Of a stretch of DNA of 32,471 bases, positions 16,498 to 24,807 are shown in pieces. The stretch comes from an uncultured Bacteroidales bacterium (GTDB taxonomy: Bacteria; Bacteroidota; Bacteroidia; Bacteroidales; UBA932), in the NCBI GenBank assembly GCA_947367315.1, contig CANBDX010000029.1:1-32471 (forward strand), written 5' to 3'. Numbering within the stretch: the stretch's first letter is position 1; each line of letters starts with the position of its first letter. The position numbers and the translations under genes were made by a program. The notes beneath the pieces are model-generated. The model was not told the origin of the DNA. It was given only the letters and a program-made list of their open reading frames with translations, and made no database searches.

Positions 16498-19454
16498 CTG
16501 AAATAGAGGTTCAACATATAGTTAATGCCCTGCATGTAGAAGTACTTCGAATCAAAGCGGTAGAATCTCTCAGCGCTCTCAGAGTCGATCAGACGAGTCT
16601 GCTCGTAACCTCCAGTCTTCACCCACTTGTTGTTGGTGATGTTCTGGATGTTCATAGAGAATCCGAAGTTGTACTTGCGGTTGATGTACCACGACTTTCC
16701 TACGCTTGCATTAAGCAGGAATACAGGCTTGAACTCTTCCTGAGCAGCCATGTACTCAACTTCTACTGGAGTAAAGATCCCGTCAGGACCGTTAACAGCA
16801 TAGTCAGTTCTGTAACCAGGATTCATATCGAGATATGACTTTGCAAAGTACTGAGCATCAATCTCGAAGAACCAATATGAATTGGTACGGTAGTTAAGAC
16901 CGAGGTCTGCTGCAAGCTGTGGTGTAGAAGGAACATAATGCTTCTGATTCTTCTCCACGATATATTTTCCATCAGCATCTGTCTCATATGCCACAGCGCC
17001 GAAGTCATCTACATATTTCTTGTATACCGGATGACTTGCCCAATATGGAACCGGTGCGTTCTCATGGATAATCTCTGCGCTGTTATCCACAGTCTGGGTC
17101 ATGCGCGGAGTCGAAGTATAGATGTACTCACCCAAGCTGAGAGCACCCTCGACAGAAAGGCCCTGTACAGGAAGCGGAACCTTGAATCCGAGCTCGATAC
17201 CCATATGACGCTGATCGATGCCGCTCATCGCGAAGTTCGTGAACGAATTCTGTGAGTCATCATAGAAGCTCATCATGTCGGTCTGGTCCATGATCTTTGT
17301 GAAGAATCCTGTCACACGGAGATTGTATCCGTTGCTGCTGAGCTGATAGTTGATATCAGATGAGAATGTCTTCATTGTCTCGAGGTTCGGCACGAGAGAG
17401 TTTCTTGTACGTGGCGAGATGAATGACTGAGAGAATGTAGGAGCATCATTGAAGTAACCTACGTTAGCATAGAATCTATGACCGCCGACGATATGATACT
17501 GAAGACCGAGCTTTGCAGAATATGTGAAGAATTTCGGCGCAGCAGATAATCCCTTTGAAGTGATAGGAACACGCTCGCCGTTTACCTTCTCATATGATGT
17601 GAGGTTCTTACCGTCCACCATGAACTCTTTTTTATCATCGCCGAGACCTGGGAAGAGACCCTTTCTCACAAGACCCTCTCTCCAGAAGGTCTCATAACCT
17701 GCCTGAACGGCGAGGTTTGCCTTAAATGCTCCAAGATCGAGGTCGCCGTTTGCCCAAAGATGATGCTTAAGTACGTTTGCATAGTAGTCATAACCATACT
17801 TGTCGCCCAGATGAAGCACCTGAGCCGCACCATTAGCCAGATAGTAATCCAGATCGTTCTGGACCATTGCCTGGTTGGAAGCGAAGTCACGCTCAGCGAA
17901 CTGGTCGATGTTCACATAGTAGTCTCCGCCAAGAAGATCGTCGAGCTTCTTGTAATACTCTGTGCGGTTCCACTTATAGTTTACGCCACCTGTGAGCTTG
18001 AACCACTTCGCAGCATCCCACTTCACGTTTACACCGACGTTGATATCATTCTGGTCAACGCGACGCTCCTCGAGCACATATTTCGAACGCGCATCGCCAT
18101 TTGCGTCAAGGTTGTTCCAGTTGACATTATAGAGTCGATCCCAGTTAAGGTGGGCGTATTCAGGAATGTTCTCCTCCCATGCGTACTGAGCCCATGCTGC
18201 CTTCTCTCCATTCTGACGGCCATAGTCAGGATCGTCCATCCAGTAGTAGCTTGGTAGGTTGCGGTAGTAATCCGGACGCGGATCCGGTGCATCGTACCAG
18301 TCCATTGCCGTGTAGCCGTTCTTACCTGTTCTCCAGAGCACTGTTGCAGAAGCCTCGAGATTGTCGGATGGAGTAGCGGTGTACTTGAGAATAGTGACAG
18401 GCTCGAATGTCTTGCGGACACGTGCATTGCGCACCTTGCCGTTCTGATAACCCCAGTTAGAGTTGTACATATTGTCGCCCATGAGGTCGTAAACCTCCTG
18501 GGTGGAAGCGTTCTGAGCACCTCTCTCTCCAGGAGCCGCGAATGTCACGAGGGCGATGCGGTGAATATCGTCGAACTTCTTCTCTACACCAGCGTAGTAT
18601 GCGAAGTTACGGTAGAAAACTCCGTCCACCCAGTCATTTCCACCGATACGTGCCGATACGTTGAATGCATATGACCAGCCGTTGTCAAGCTCGCCGGAAG
18701 CATATGTCGCCATGAGGCGGAGACGGTAGAGGGCGCTGTTTGTAAGGGCGCTGAATCTCCATCCTGGACGCACACTTGAAGGCATTGCGTGGATGTTGGT
18801 CACACCGTTATATCCTCCGAATCCATAATCGGAAACCTCGTTGCCGACAGTTGTCTCCTTGCTTCTCATGGCCTCGTTAAGACCGCTCCAGAGAGAGAAC
18901 GGAGAGTAGCCGGTGATAGCGTCGTTCATAGGAATGCCGCTGAGGTAAACGTCCTGGGACTCAGAGGCATAACCTCTGTTCTTGAAGCGGATGTTGCTGA
19001 AGCCGAAGCTTGCGATGTTGGTGAAAGGGTCGTTCGAGCCGAAGAGGATCGATGGAGAGTCCTCGAAACCTGAATCGTCCATGTCGAACTCGGCGAAGTT
19101 GGAATCATCCACCTCCGCAACCACCTGCTCGATGATCATACCAACGGAGATGAGGTCCTTTACATAGCCCTCGATGGTCACATTCACATGCGCATCCAGG
19201 AAGCCAGGGGCTTTGATTGTCATGTCGTACATTCCGTTAGGAAGATTCTCAACGATGAATCTTCCGTCAGCATCGGAAACAGCTTTGGCGACTGTCTCCC
19301 CATTCTGGGAGAGAGTTAGCGTCACATCGGCAATCGGTGCTCTGCCTGCACGGTTCACTACCGTACCCTTGACTCCTCCAAAATCGCTCTTCTGAGCAAA
19401 AAGGGACGCTGCACAAAGCACTGCCGCAATTGTTAATAATACCTTTTTAATCAT
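16491..19454 (-). CDS. TonB-dependent receptor with carboxypeptidase-regulatory N-domain
   Basis: A 987-residue outer-membrane beta-barrel importer. It has a signal peptide (MIKKVLLTIAAVLCAASLFAQ), then a carboxypeptidase-regulatory-like beta-sandwich (about 26-100: GGVKGTVVNRAGRAPIADVTLTL, VSDADGRFIVENLPNGMYDMTIKAPGF), an acidic linker (EVDDSNFAEFDMDDSGFEDS) and the plug (about 140-240, NIRFKNRGYASESQDVYLSGIPMND). The barrel fills the rest and ends in NLYFRF with a terminal Phe, as outer-membrane proteins do. No SusD gene is adjacent, so it is not a canonical SusCD pair. It sits between two palindromic repeats, after the nuclease genes and before the DUF5689 lipoprotein. Imported ligand is not known; products of nucleic-acid breakdown are a hypothesis from context. 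Confidence 0.93.
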   Translation of the reverse strand: MIKKVLLTIAAVLCAASLFAQKSDFGGVKGTVVNRAGRAPIADVTLTLSQNGETVAKAVSDADGRFIVENLPNGMYDMTIKAPGFLDAHVNVTIEGYVKDLISVGMIIEQVVAEVDDSNFAEFDMDDSGFEDSPSILFGSNDPFTNIASFGFSNIRFKNRGYASESQDVYLSGIPMNDAITGYSPFSLWSGLNEAMRSKETTVGNEVSDYGFGGYNGVTNIHAMPSSVRPGWRFSALTNSALYRLRLMATYASGELDNGWSYAFNVSARIGGNDWVDGVFYRNFAYYAGVEKKFDDIHRIALVTFAAPGERGAQNASTQEVYDLMGDNMYNSNWGYQNGKVRNARVRKTFEPVTILKYTATPSDNLEASATVLWRTGKNGYTAMDWYDAPDPRPDYYRNLPSYYWMDDPDYGRQNGEKAAWAQYAWEENIPEYAHLNWDRLYNVNWNNLDANGDARSKYVLEERRVDQNDINVGVNVKWDAAKWFKLTGGVNYKWNRTEYYKKLDDLLGGDYYVNIDQFAERDFASNQAMVQNDLDYYLANGAAQVLHLGDKYGYDYYANVLKHHLWANGDLDLGAFKANLAVQAGYETFWREGLVRKGLFPGLGDDKKEFMVDGKNLTSYEKVNGERVPITSKGLSAAPKFFTYSAKLGLQYHIVGGHRFYANVGYFNDAPTFSQSFISPRTRNSLVPNLETMKTFSSDINYQLSSNGYNLRVTGFFTKIMDQTDMMSFYDDSQNSFTNFAMSGIDQRHMGIELGFKVPLPVQGLSVEGALSLGEYIYTSTPRMTQTVDNSAEIIHENAPVPYWASHPVYKKYVDDFGAVAYETDADGKYIVEKNQKHYVPSTPQLAADLGLNYRTNSYWFFEIDAQYFAKSYLDMNPGYRTDYAVNGPDGIFTPVEVEYMAAQEEFKPVFLLNASVGKSWYINRKYNFGFSMNIQNITNNKWVKTGGYEQTRLIDSESAERFYRFDSKYFYMQGINYMLNLYFRF

Positions 19455-19470
19455 TTGAATTTTATTATAC

Positions 19471-19592
19471 AGATTTCTCCACTCACTTCGTTCGGTCGAA
19501 ATGACAAGGTAACTCCCGTTCGGTTGAAATGACAGTACGATATCGTTCCATTTGTCATTTCGAGTGAGGTCGAAGACCGAGTCGAGAAATCT
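19471..19592. repeat. CATTTCGA-type dispersed palindrome, copy 2
   Basis: Left arm AGATTTCTCCACTC..GGTCGAAATGACAA (19471-19507) and right arm TTGTCATTTCGAGTG..GTCGAGAAATCT (19552-19592) form an imperfect inverted repeat. The spacer carries a further partial unit (GTTGAAATGACAG). It fills most of the 144 bases between the phosphatase-family gene and the TonB receptor gene. Confidence 0.8.
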
Positions 19593-19598
19593 TCTTCA

Positions 19599-20678
19599 CT
19601 ATTTAGTTATTACTATATAAGTCGGATAATGGTCGCTGTAGCCGCCGATGAACGCGCCGTTGGAGAATGTCCTGAACGGAGTGCCCTTGTACTGTCCCTT
19701 CTGGTTAGTCAGGAACTTAGGGTTGTAGACACGTCCGTAATACCCCTTCTTATGGAGCTGGCGGATTGCAAATGTACCCTCCGGAGCATTTGCAAGCGCA
19801 TTGTTCACAAGCAGAAGGTCATAGATGCTCCAGACACCCTGATATGCGAGGGAACCGAAGCCGGCCTTGAGCATTGAAGTGAAAGGTGAGAAGAAATCAC
19901 TGTCGGTCACATCTTCCTTGAACTCCTTGCCATGTAGATACTCAGCCATAGATGGGTCTGTTGGATTGTCGTTCATGTCACCCATGCACACAATCTTGAT
20001 GCCCGGATACTTCTGCTGCATCATCATCGAGTGCTCATACATGATCTCGCCGCCACGGTCGCGAAGCTGGTTGCCGCCCTTCTTTCCGCCTGCGCGTGAA
20101 GGAAGGTGAGCCACATAAATGGCGAAATGTTCACCGTCGATCAGTCCATGAACCATAAGGATGTCACGGGTCTTGAAGTAGTCCTTCTGCTCCTGGTTCA
20201 TGATGAAGTCGATCGAGCTACCCTCGAATGTGAACGGGATCGACTCGCTGTCAAGGAAGGTGAACACCTCAGGCTTATAAAGCAGGGCCACGTCCACACC
20301 ACGTCTGTCCGGACCGTCATAATGGACGATCTGGTAGTTGGCCTCAGCGATCTGCGGATCCATCACAAGGTCCTCCAGCACAAGACGGTTCTCGATCTCA
20401 GAAACTCCAAGAAGGGCATGCCATGCGCCGTTCTCCTCCTTCATGCTTCTTATGACCTTCGCCATGTTATGAAGCTTCTTCTGATACTTGACCTCAGTCC
20501 ACTGATTCTTTCCCTCAGGAAGGAACTCCTCGTCGTTCTTTGCCGGATCGTTGTATGTATCAAACAGATTCTCAAGGTTATAGAATCCGATGATATAGTT
20601 CTTCGAGCCCTTTTCCTGGGCCTGTGCGCCGGATGCCAGAAGCACCAGCGCCGCAAAAACGATTAATATTCTTTTCAT
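19599..20678 (-). CDS. Exported endonuclease/exonuclease/phosphatase family protein
   Basis: A 359-residue secreted enzyme of the endonuclease/exonuclease/phosphatase (DNase I-like) fold. I placed the start at 20678 (MKRILIVFAALVLLASGAQAQ), giving a normal signal peptide and a 5-base gap after the NUC1 gene; a start at 20693 would overlap that gene. Catalytic landmarks are seen: YNLENLFD (Asn34, Glu36), GVSEIEN (metal-binding Glu94), YDGPDRRGVDVALLYK, VAHLPSRAGG (His191), GDMNDNP (Asp234, Asn236) and SDHYP (Asp349, His350). All residues for Mg-dependent phosphodiester or phosphomonoester cleavage are thus in place. The substrate could be DNA, RNA, a nucleotide or a phospholipid; the neighbouring NUC1 nuclease makes a nucleic-acid role most likely. 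Confidence 0.9.
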   Translation of the reverse strand: MKRILIVFAALVLLASGAQAQEKGSKNYIIGFYNLENLFDTYNDPAKNDEEFLPEGKNQWTEVKYQKKLHNMAKVIRSMKEENGAWHALLGVSEIENRLVLEDLVMDPQIAEANYQIVHYDGPDRRGVDVALLYKPEVFTFLDSESIPFTFEGSSIDFIMNQEQKDYFKTRDILMVHGLIDGEHFAIYVAHLPSRAGGKKGGNQLRDRGGEIMYEHSMMMQQKYPGIKIVCMGDMNDNPTDPSMAEYLHGKEFKEDVTDSDFFSPFTSMLKAGFGSLAYQGVWSIYDLLLVNNALANAPEGTFAIRQLHKKGYYGRVYNPKFLTNQKGQYKGTPFRTFSNGAFIGGYSDHYPTYIVITK

Positions 20679-20683
20679 ATCTT

Positions 20684-21889
20684 TTACCACCAAACTGATG
20701 AATTAGCCGGATCCGCCGCTTCAAGCTTTGCAGCCTGGTCAGCGCCGATCTTAGCCGGAAGATTCACGAAGAAGTCGATTCCCGTCTTATTCTCAAGCTC
20801 GTCGATCGACATCGAATGTTCCTTGCCGACATTTCCTGTATATGCCCTATGCTCAAGATAGAATGCGGCTGCATTCCATGTTCCAAGAGTCGACTTCGGG
20901 CTATATTTCAGAACAGCCTTGAAATATGCATCCGGGATTGTCACGCTGTTGCCGTATGAATCCTTCTCCTTCTTGCTTGAAGAACTTACAATGACACCCG
21001 TAACGACATATGTCGTATCTGATGAGTTGGCATATCCCCTGACCTTGCTCTCAAGATCTGCCCAGATCTTCTCATTATGCTCATTGAGCTGCGGAGTCAT
21101 GTTTGTTCCGTAGAATGTCTGTGCATTGGCATCATAGCAGCACTGACGGTCTGCAGAAGGCAACTGATGTCCTCTTGCATAGTCTCCCGCATAGCCACCG
21201 AAAGGTGCAGCTGAATCATTACCAAGAAGCGGATCAAGGGCCCATGCCTTTGTTCTTCCGGCATTTCCATTTGTGTAGAGCTTACAGAGCGGATATGCTA
21301 CCCAGAGCGCCACACGGTCTTTCTGGCTCCAGCCGAACGAGTAGTTGCGGTAGGTCTTGCCGTTCATTTGGAAATGGTGGGCATAGTATCCAAGATTCGG
21401 ATTGTTAAGAGCCGGGAGCTCGAGCCAACCTGTCTTTGCCAGGTCAACATTACCCTGACCTGCGCCGCTTCCGGAACCATTGTCTCCTCCGGTGTCCGGA
21501 TCATCGTCGGGATGCTTGCCGGAGCCAAGCTGTGTAAAGTCGCATGAAATAGACCTCATACCATTGTCAAGATAGATCTTCAGACTCCTGTCCTGCTCGC
21601 CGGCATTGACATCATACGAAAGCACGACATTGCTCTTGTCACCAGTACCGGAAGTAGCGTTGAGACTTGCCCAGTCCACTTCGCCGGTTTCAGCAACAAG
21701 CGCCAGTGTCCAGTCTCCGCTGCACTTGACATTGACAAATTGCTGTCCCTTTCCAGAGGCAACAGTCGTATTCTTGATAGTAAGCGCTAAGACCTCATCC
21801 TTCGCAATAGGAGTCTCGCATGAAGTCAGCATAAGGCCGCAGGCAGCCATCACGGCTGCTGCGACCTTTATTATTGATCTGAATTTCAT
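20684..21889 (-). CDS. BACON domain plus NUC1 DNA/RNA non-specific endonuclease lipoprotein
   Basis: A 401-residue predicted surface lipoprotein (signal MKFRSIIKVAAAV..LTSC, Cys24). Residues about 30-122 form a BACON-like beta-sandwich (FVNVKCSGDWTLAL..SCDFTQLGSG), followed by an Asp/Gly/Ser linker (125-147). The catalytic NUC1 (DNA/RNA non-specific, Serratia nuclease-like) domain runs about 155-385. Its beta-beta-alpha-Me core is visible as DYARGHQLPSADR with the general base His241, and NMTPQLNEHNEKIWADLE with the metal-ligand Asn269. The classical DRGH reads ARGH here (Asp replaced by Ala238). It would cut DNA and RNA at the cell surface. It follows the BACON/DUF5689 lipoprotein gene by 7 bases and precedes the phosphatase-family gene by 5, clear operon spacing. 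Confidence 0.9.
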   Translation of the reverse strand: MKFRSIIKVAAAVMAACGLMLTSCETPIAKDEVLALTIKNTTVASGKGQQFVNVKCSGDWTLALVAETGEVDWASLNATSGTGDKSNVVLSYDVNAGEQDRSLKIYLDNGMRSISCDFTQLGSGKHPDDDPDTGGDNGSGSGAGQGNVDLAKTGWLELPALNNPNLGYYAHHFQMNGKTYRNYSFGWSQKDRVALWVAYPLCKLYTNGNAGRTKAWALDPLLGNDSAAPFGGYAGDYARGHQLPSADRQCCYDANAQTFYGTNMTPQLNEHNEKIWADLESKVRGYANSSDTTYVVTGVIVSSSSKKEKDSYGNSVTIPDAYFKAVLKYSPKSTLGTWNAAAFYLEHRAYTGNVGKEHSMSIDELENKTGIDFFVNLPAKIGADQAAKLEAADPANSSVWW

Positions 21890-21896
21890 CTAACTA

Positions 21897-24638
21897 TTAA
21901 TAGTAAGTAACCTCAATTTCCTTTACGTATGCACGGTGGTTCTTGTCTGTTCCTGTTGAAGTGAACATCACGGCATTTGCAGCACCAGTCCATGTACGGA
22001 CATCACCCTCAGCCGAAAGTTCTCCTGTGTTCGGAGCAATATACCACTGCTTATAATCGAAGGTAAACTTGATTGAAGAAATTGTTCTGCCAGCTGCAGC
22101 CTTCACATCGAGAGTTGCACCATTCTGATACATGCGGATTCCCTGGCTTGCATCATAGTATGCCGGAGCTGTTCCTGCAGTTCCCTTCTTGAATACAAGT
22201 GTGATATTGTCATCTACCTTGATTTCTTTTCCGTCTACTACTTCTGCATTTGCAAGACCGAGTGTGTTCATTACGATCTTGGCAACTGTTGCCTCTCCTG
22301 TAGGAGGAGTCGGAGGAGTCTCTGGCTCCTCTCCGCCAGTACCCGGCTGCTCACCGCTCGCTGCGCCAAAACGCTCGCCTGTAAGACCTGCAAAGTCAGA
22401 GTTCTGAGCGAAGATGATCTGCATGTTGCCGTTGTTGATAGAAGAGATACCCTTGATTGTACCTGATCCCTGAGGAACTGCAGTTGTACCATAGGTCGCA
22501 TACTTAGATGAGAAGATGACGAATGAGTTTCCGTTTGCATCCTCTACCTTGATGCTGGTATGAGCACCGTCCATCACGAATGTCTTGCTAAGGTCTGCGT
22601 CAGCCACCTGAACACCCTCGATAGCGATATACTGGCCCTCGTACTTGTTCGCGAGGAAGTCTGCGATTGTTACGGTCTTAGGTGTCACAGTGTTGCCTGA
22701 AGAGATCTTTGTGATCTTGTCAAGAGCAAGGCCGCTCACCTGTACTGCACCGTTATACTCACCTACAGAAACCCCTGAAACATCAACCCTAACCTTGTCA
22801 CCGAATGCGAATGTATGGTTTGCTGCAAGGTAGAACTGAAGACCGGCAGTCTCGTCCTGGATGTACATTCCCTTCTTTGAAGTAAGGTTGTTAAGATCCA
22901 TGTTAGAGATGACCACACCCTCGATTGCAGAACCGCCGTTTGCAAGGAACTCTGCGATAGTTACAACAGTACCATCTCCAACTGGAGGAGTAGGAGTCTC
23001 TCCACCTTCATTTCCACCACCTGTAGCACCAGCGTTGAAGTCCTTCTCCACGCCCTGAGTGAAGTCGATTGCTGTTCCAGCTGTTGTCGAAACAACAAGC
23101 TTGAAGTCATCGAGACGGTATGCACTTGCAACATCAACCTGCATACAGATAGAAAGGTTCTCGGTACCTGCAGGAACTGTGAAGTTTGCTGTAGCCACAT
23201 TCCATCTTCCGTCTGCAGTACCAGCAAATGTGTAGTCTGTAAGCTCAACCCACTTTGTACCATCGTTGCTGAGCCAGATGTGGTACTCGCTGTTTGTAAA
23301 TGTGCTGCCGTCAGTCTGAGAATACTTCTCTGTACCGAATGTAAGGGTAAGACCTGTTGCACCGCCAAGAGCAATGTTCTTGGTTGCGAAATAAGGATAA
23401 TCCTTACCGAAGAAGATATTGTTCATACCCGAACCAGCGTAGTCTGAATATGTACCGTTAGAGTTAGAGTTATTTCTTACTGTAACGTTCTTTGAAGCAT
23501 AAGTCACGTTTGCAGCACCTGTACCTGCAGCGTTCTTCCATGCATCTGAGCTATCAAGAAATGGCCAGCCGTTTGAGCCCTGAGCCGCAGCTGTCTTGTC
23601 GTAGTTGTTGCTGTAGATTGCAGTTGCATCGGAAGAACCGCCACCCTGGTTTCCACCACCTGTGTTACCTGCTGCGAAATCCATCTCAACTCCCTTAGAG
23701 AAGTCTACTGCTGCACCACCCTCTGACATCACAAGCTTCATGTCGTCCATACGGTATGAACTTGCCACAGTCACCTGCATGCAGATAGAAAGGTTCTCGG
23801 TTCCTTCTGGAACGGTGAAGTTTGCTGTCGCGATGTTCCAGCGGCCCTCTGTTGTACCACCTGCGAATGTGTAGTCAGTAAGCTCTACCCATTTAGCACC
23901 GTCGTTACTGAGGAAGATCTTGTACTCTGAGTTTGTGAATACACTTCCGTTGTTCTGTGAATACTTCTCAGTACCGAAAGTAAGAGTAAGACCTGTAGCA
24001 CCGTTAAGAGCGATGTTGTTTGTCGAGAAATATGCAGCAGAACCGAAGAACATGTTGTTCTTACCTGAACCCGCATAGTCTGAATAGTTGCTGTCAGAAG
24101 TTGAGTTGGCACGAGCAGACATGCCCTTGAAAGCATACTCTACGTTAGCCGCACCTGTTCCTGTTGCATTCTTCCATCCCTCGAACTGATCGAGATATGG
24201 CCAGCTTGAACCAGTACCGTAAGTATTTGTAGCCTCTTCCTTGTCGAAGTCATTGTAGTAAACGATGAGAGCTTCTGGTGACCCGCCAGGACCTGCCTGA
24301 GATACTGTCAGATACTTGCTCTTCATACCGATAGTGAACTTGATGTCAGCATTGCGGTCCATATCCGGATTTTCAAGTACACTTACTGTAACTGTCTGAG
24401 GATCAGCAGAAGCAGCGCCTGACTCTGGAGAAACGACTACCCAGTCAGCATCTGTTTCAACTTTCCAGTCACGTGTCGCAGTTACGATAAGCGTTTGATT
24501 ACCGCCTGCCACATCAAATGTCATCTCACTTTTGTCAATAGTGATGTCTGGAGTACCGAGATCCACATTCTCTTGAGTACACGCTGCAAAAAATGCTACA
24601 GCCGAGCACACTCCAAAGAAAAAATTCCTTAATTTCAT
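21897..24638 (-). CDS. Large BACON/DUF5689 multidomain surface lipoprotein
   Basis: A 913-residue predicted lipoprotein (MKLRNFFFGVCSAVAFFAAC, Cys20). The start at 24638 is preferred because the longer frame (24683) would run through the promoter at 24681-24711. Domains in order: BACON-like (about 30-118, ITIDKSEMTFDVAGGNQTL..LTVSQAG); two tandem copies of a about 200-residue beta-sandwich (125-323 and 341-536); a DUF5689/OB-fold region (about 555-757, TIAEFLANGGSAIEGVV..KKGMYIQDETAGLQFYL); Pro/Thr/Glu-rich linkers; and a C-terminal beta domain (783-913) ending in VKEIEVTYY. I see no catalytic motif, so it is probably a binding protein. It heads the operon and could hold nucleic acid or another polymer near the nucleases. 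The repeated sandwich domain resembles carbohydrate-binding-like folds, but its ligand is unknown to me. Confidence 0.85.
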   Translation of the reverse strand: MKLRNFFFGVCSAVAFFAACTQENVDLGTPDITIDKSEMTFDVAGGNQTLIVTATRDWKVETDADWVVVSPESGAASADPQTVTVSVLENPDMDRNADIKFTIGMKSKYLTVSQAGPGGSPEALIVYYNDFDKEEATNTYGTGSSWPYLDQFEGWKNATGTGAANVEYAFKGMSARANSTSDSNYSDYAGSGKNNMFFGSAAYFSTNNIALNGATGLTLTFGTEKYSQNNGSVFTNSEYKIFLSNDGAKWVELTDYTFAGGTTEGRWNIATANFTVPEGTENLSICMQVTVASSYRMDDMKLVMSEGGAAVDFSKGVEMDFAAGNTGGGNQGGGSSDATAIYSNNYDKTAAAQGSNGWPFLDSSDAWKNAAGTGAANVTYASKNVTVRNNSNSNGTYSDYAGSGMNNIFFGKDYPYFATKNIALGGATGLTLTFGTEKYSQTDGSTFTNSEYHIWLSNDGTKWVELTDYTFAGTADGRWNVATANFTVPAGTENLSICMQVDVASAYRLDDFKLVVSTTAGTAIDFTQGVEKDFNAGATGGGNEGGETPTPPVGDGTVVTIAEFLANGGSAIEGVVISNMDLNNLTSKKGMYIQDETAGLQFYLAANHTFAFGDKVRVDVSGVSVGEYNGAVQVSGLALDKITKISSGNTVTPKTVTIADFLANKYEGQYIAIEGVQVADADLSKTFVMDGAHTSIKVEDANGNSFVIFSSKYATYGTTAVPQGSGTIKGISSINNGNMQIIFAQNSDFAGLTGERFGAASGEQPGTGGEEPETPPTPPTGEATVAKIVMNTLGLANAEVVDGKEIKVDDNITLVFKKGTAGTAPAYYDASQGIRMYQNGATLDVKAAAGRTISSIKFTFDYKQWYIAPNTGELSAEGDVRTWTGAANAVMFTSTGTDKNHRAYVKEIEVTYY
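23031..24266 (-). repeat. Intragenic tandem duplication of a about 200-residue domain
   Basis: The protein segments encoded at 24266-23670 and 23618-23031 are clearly homologous. Matching landmarks include KNATGTGAANVEYA versus KNAAGTGAANVTYA, NSEYKIFLSNDGAKWVELTD versus NSEYHIWLSNDGTKWVELTD, and TENLSICMQV in both. The two copies differ at many positions, so the duplication is not recent. Confidence 0.9.
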
Positions 24639-24680
24639 AATGTGTTGTTTATTAATAGATATTTCCAAACCATGAATCTG

Positions 24681-24711
24681 CAAATATAATTATCTGCCCA
24701 CATTTTTGCAA
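24681..24711 (-). promoter_or_regulatory. Promoter of the nuclease/TonB operon
   Basis: On the minus strand TTG (24711-24709), 20 bases, then TATATTTG (24688-24681) fit the Bacteroidota promoter pattern. The expected start is near 24675, giving a leader of about 36 bases to the ATG at 24638. It follows directly after the terminator of the preceding TonB receptor gene. Confidence 0.75.
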
Positions 24712-24742
24712 GAGAATCTTGGGGTCAGCAAATATGATTCCA

Positions 24743-24781
24743 CAAATAAAAAAATCGGGCAGTTCCTAAAAACTGCCCGAT
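24743..24781 (-). terminator. Strong intrinsic terminator of the Oar-like receptor gene
   Basis: It has a perfect 11-base stem, ATCGGGCAGTT (24781-24771 on the minus strand) with AACTGCCCGAT (24764-24754), around a 6-base loop. This is followed by TTTTTTTATTT (24753-24743). It lies 27 bases past the receptor stop codon. Confidence 0.93.
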
Positions 24782-24807
24782 CATATATAAAGTTACTAAG
24801 AGTATTC

